From assembly GCF_049670895.1 (NCBI RefSeq), contig NZ_CP187170.1: DNA of 64,000 nt. One strand, written 5' to 3'. How positions within the stretch are numbered: position 1 is the stretch's first letter; each line of letters begins with the position of its first letter. The notes beneath the pieces were generated by a model. It searched no databases. It was not told the origin of the DNA and was given only the letters and a program-made list of their open reading frames with translations. The DNA comes from Pasteurella sp049670895. Its GTDB lineage: Bacteria; Pseudomonadota; Gammaproteobacteria; Enterobacterales; Pasteurellaceae. This document shows positions 62,925-64,000 of the stretch, piece after piece. A program made the translations under genes and the position numbers.

Positions 62925-62941
<17 letters not shown>
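62450..62941 (+). CDS. Permuted papain-like (YiiX/NlpC-like) protein
   Basis: This 163-residue protein has the histidine motif first (GIYSHCELVV near residue 37) and the cysteine later (KFFCSEWCFNLI near 124), the order of circularly permuted NlpC/P60 or YiiX-like enzymes. Members of this fold act as peptidases, amidases or acyl-transferases. Similar genes in Haemophilus prophages have sometimes been mislabelled enoyl-CoA hydratase. The start at 62450 overlaps the preceding gene by 11 nt. It could attack peptidoglycan, lipid or protein; which is unknown. Confidence 0.65.
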
Positions 62942-63846
<905 letters not shown>

Positions 63847-63852
63847 ATGCCG

Positions 63853-63955
63853 TTTAAACAAGTTTTAAATCACAAAATAAACCACCAAAAACACGAAATT
63901 TTAAAAGATTTTATTTTTCGCAATTCTGGTGGTTTATTTTCGCAATTTTCGTGGC
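63853..63955 (-). repeat. Right-end transposase-type repeats
   Basis: On the minus strand CCACGAAAATTGCGAAAATAAA (from about 63954) and CCACCAGAATTGCGAAAAATAA (from about 63932) resemble each other and the left-end sites. A third related copy, ACCACCAAAAACACGAAATT, is on the plus strand at 63881-63900. They are candidate MuA sites R1-R3. A TTTAAAC heptamer lies at 63853. Confidence 0.6.
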
Positions 63956-63963
63956 GTGCAACA

Positions 63964-63968
63964 GCGGT
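63964..63968. repeat. Target-site duplication, right copy (GCGGT)
   Basis: Directly follows the right prophage end (GCAACA) and matches 31338-31342. Confidence 0.93.
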
Positions 63969-64000
63969 CTAAATTGGGGCCTTTTTCAACGGACACTGAA
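63969..64000 (-). pseudogene. TonB-dependent receptor, fragment of the N-terminal part
   Basis: On the minus strand these bases encode VSVEKGPNLD and run on into the duplicated GCGGT, in frame with the C-terminal part at 28425-31342. EKGPNLDRSLRGGAAG is typical of the plug domain. The rest of the N-terminal part lies beyond the window. Confidence 0.88.

Overview
The window is about half ordinary chromosome and half an apparently complete Mu-like prophage. The host is a member of the Pasteurellaceae. At least 21 copies of the 9-bp uptake signal AAGTGCGGT (either strand) are present, which is the Haemophilus influenzae-type signal shared by Haemophilus, Aggregatibacter, Pasteurella, Avibacterium and relatives. 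The gene content agrees (P5-type OmpA, OapA, an EF-P/EpmB pair). The species cannot be fixed from the sequence.

Chromosomal part, 1-31342. At the left edge is the 3' part of a UPF1/DNA2-like helicase followed by an overlapping winged-helix gene. Next comes a minus-strand block: hrpA, DUF423 and DUF441 membrane proteins, monothiol glutaredoxin grxD, two TPM-domain proteins with a LemA protein, and ompA with a long structured leader. Then come ydiJ, a hotdog thioesterase and hemH (+), plsC-ftsP (-), and lpxH with a small membrane protein (+). A three-gene type I secretion machine (HlyD-like adaptor, ABC exporter, TolC-like channel; -) has no visible substrate. After it are efp (-), its modification enzyme epmB (+), oapA (+), and the C-terminal part of a TonB-dependent receptor (-).

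Prophage, 31343-63963 (32,621 bp). It begins TGTT, ends AACA, and is flanked by the 5-bp duplication GCGGT. Removing it with one copy of the repeat restores the receptor reading frame, so the prophage splits the receptor gene; its N-terminal part runs off the right edge. Gene order follows Mu: repressor (-), then Ner, MuA, MuB, a run of small early genes with Gam, GemA and a Mor/C-type activator; lysis genes (amidase, holin candidate, nested Rz/Rz1); head genes gp25-gp30, G, I, T; tail genes gp36 to gp48, fibre and fibre assembly; and at the right end, where Mu carries mom, a papain-like protein and a DNA adenine methyltransferase.

Unusual elements in the prophage are: a (CAAG)14 tract that puts the methyltransferase out of frame (phase-variable, currently OFF); a tRNA-like element on the minus strand, with its own plausible promoter, just after a MuF-type head protein that carries a toxin-like C-terminal domain; a near-identical 25-bp motif upstream of both the lysin gene and gene I (candidate late-activator sites); a Mu-type -2 frameshift site between gp41 and gp42; a gene P split in two at a TAATG junction; an intergenic TTTAAAC repeat with 11-bp spacing at several gene junctions; an inserted secreted-protein cassette; and an EF-hand-like loop in the endolysin.

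The protein-coding genes and prophage borders are well supported. Functions given to promoters, the tRNA-like element and the repeats are inferences from sequence pattern alone.
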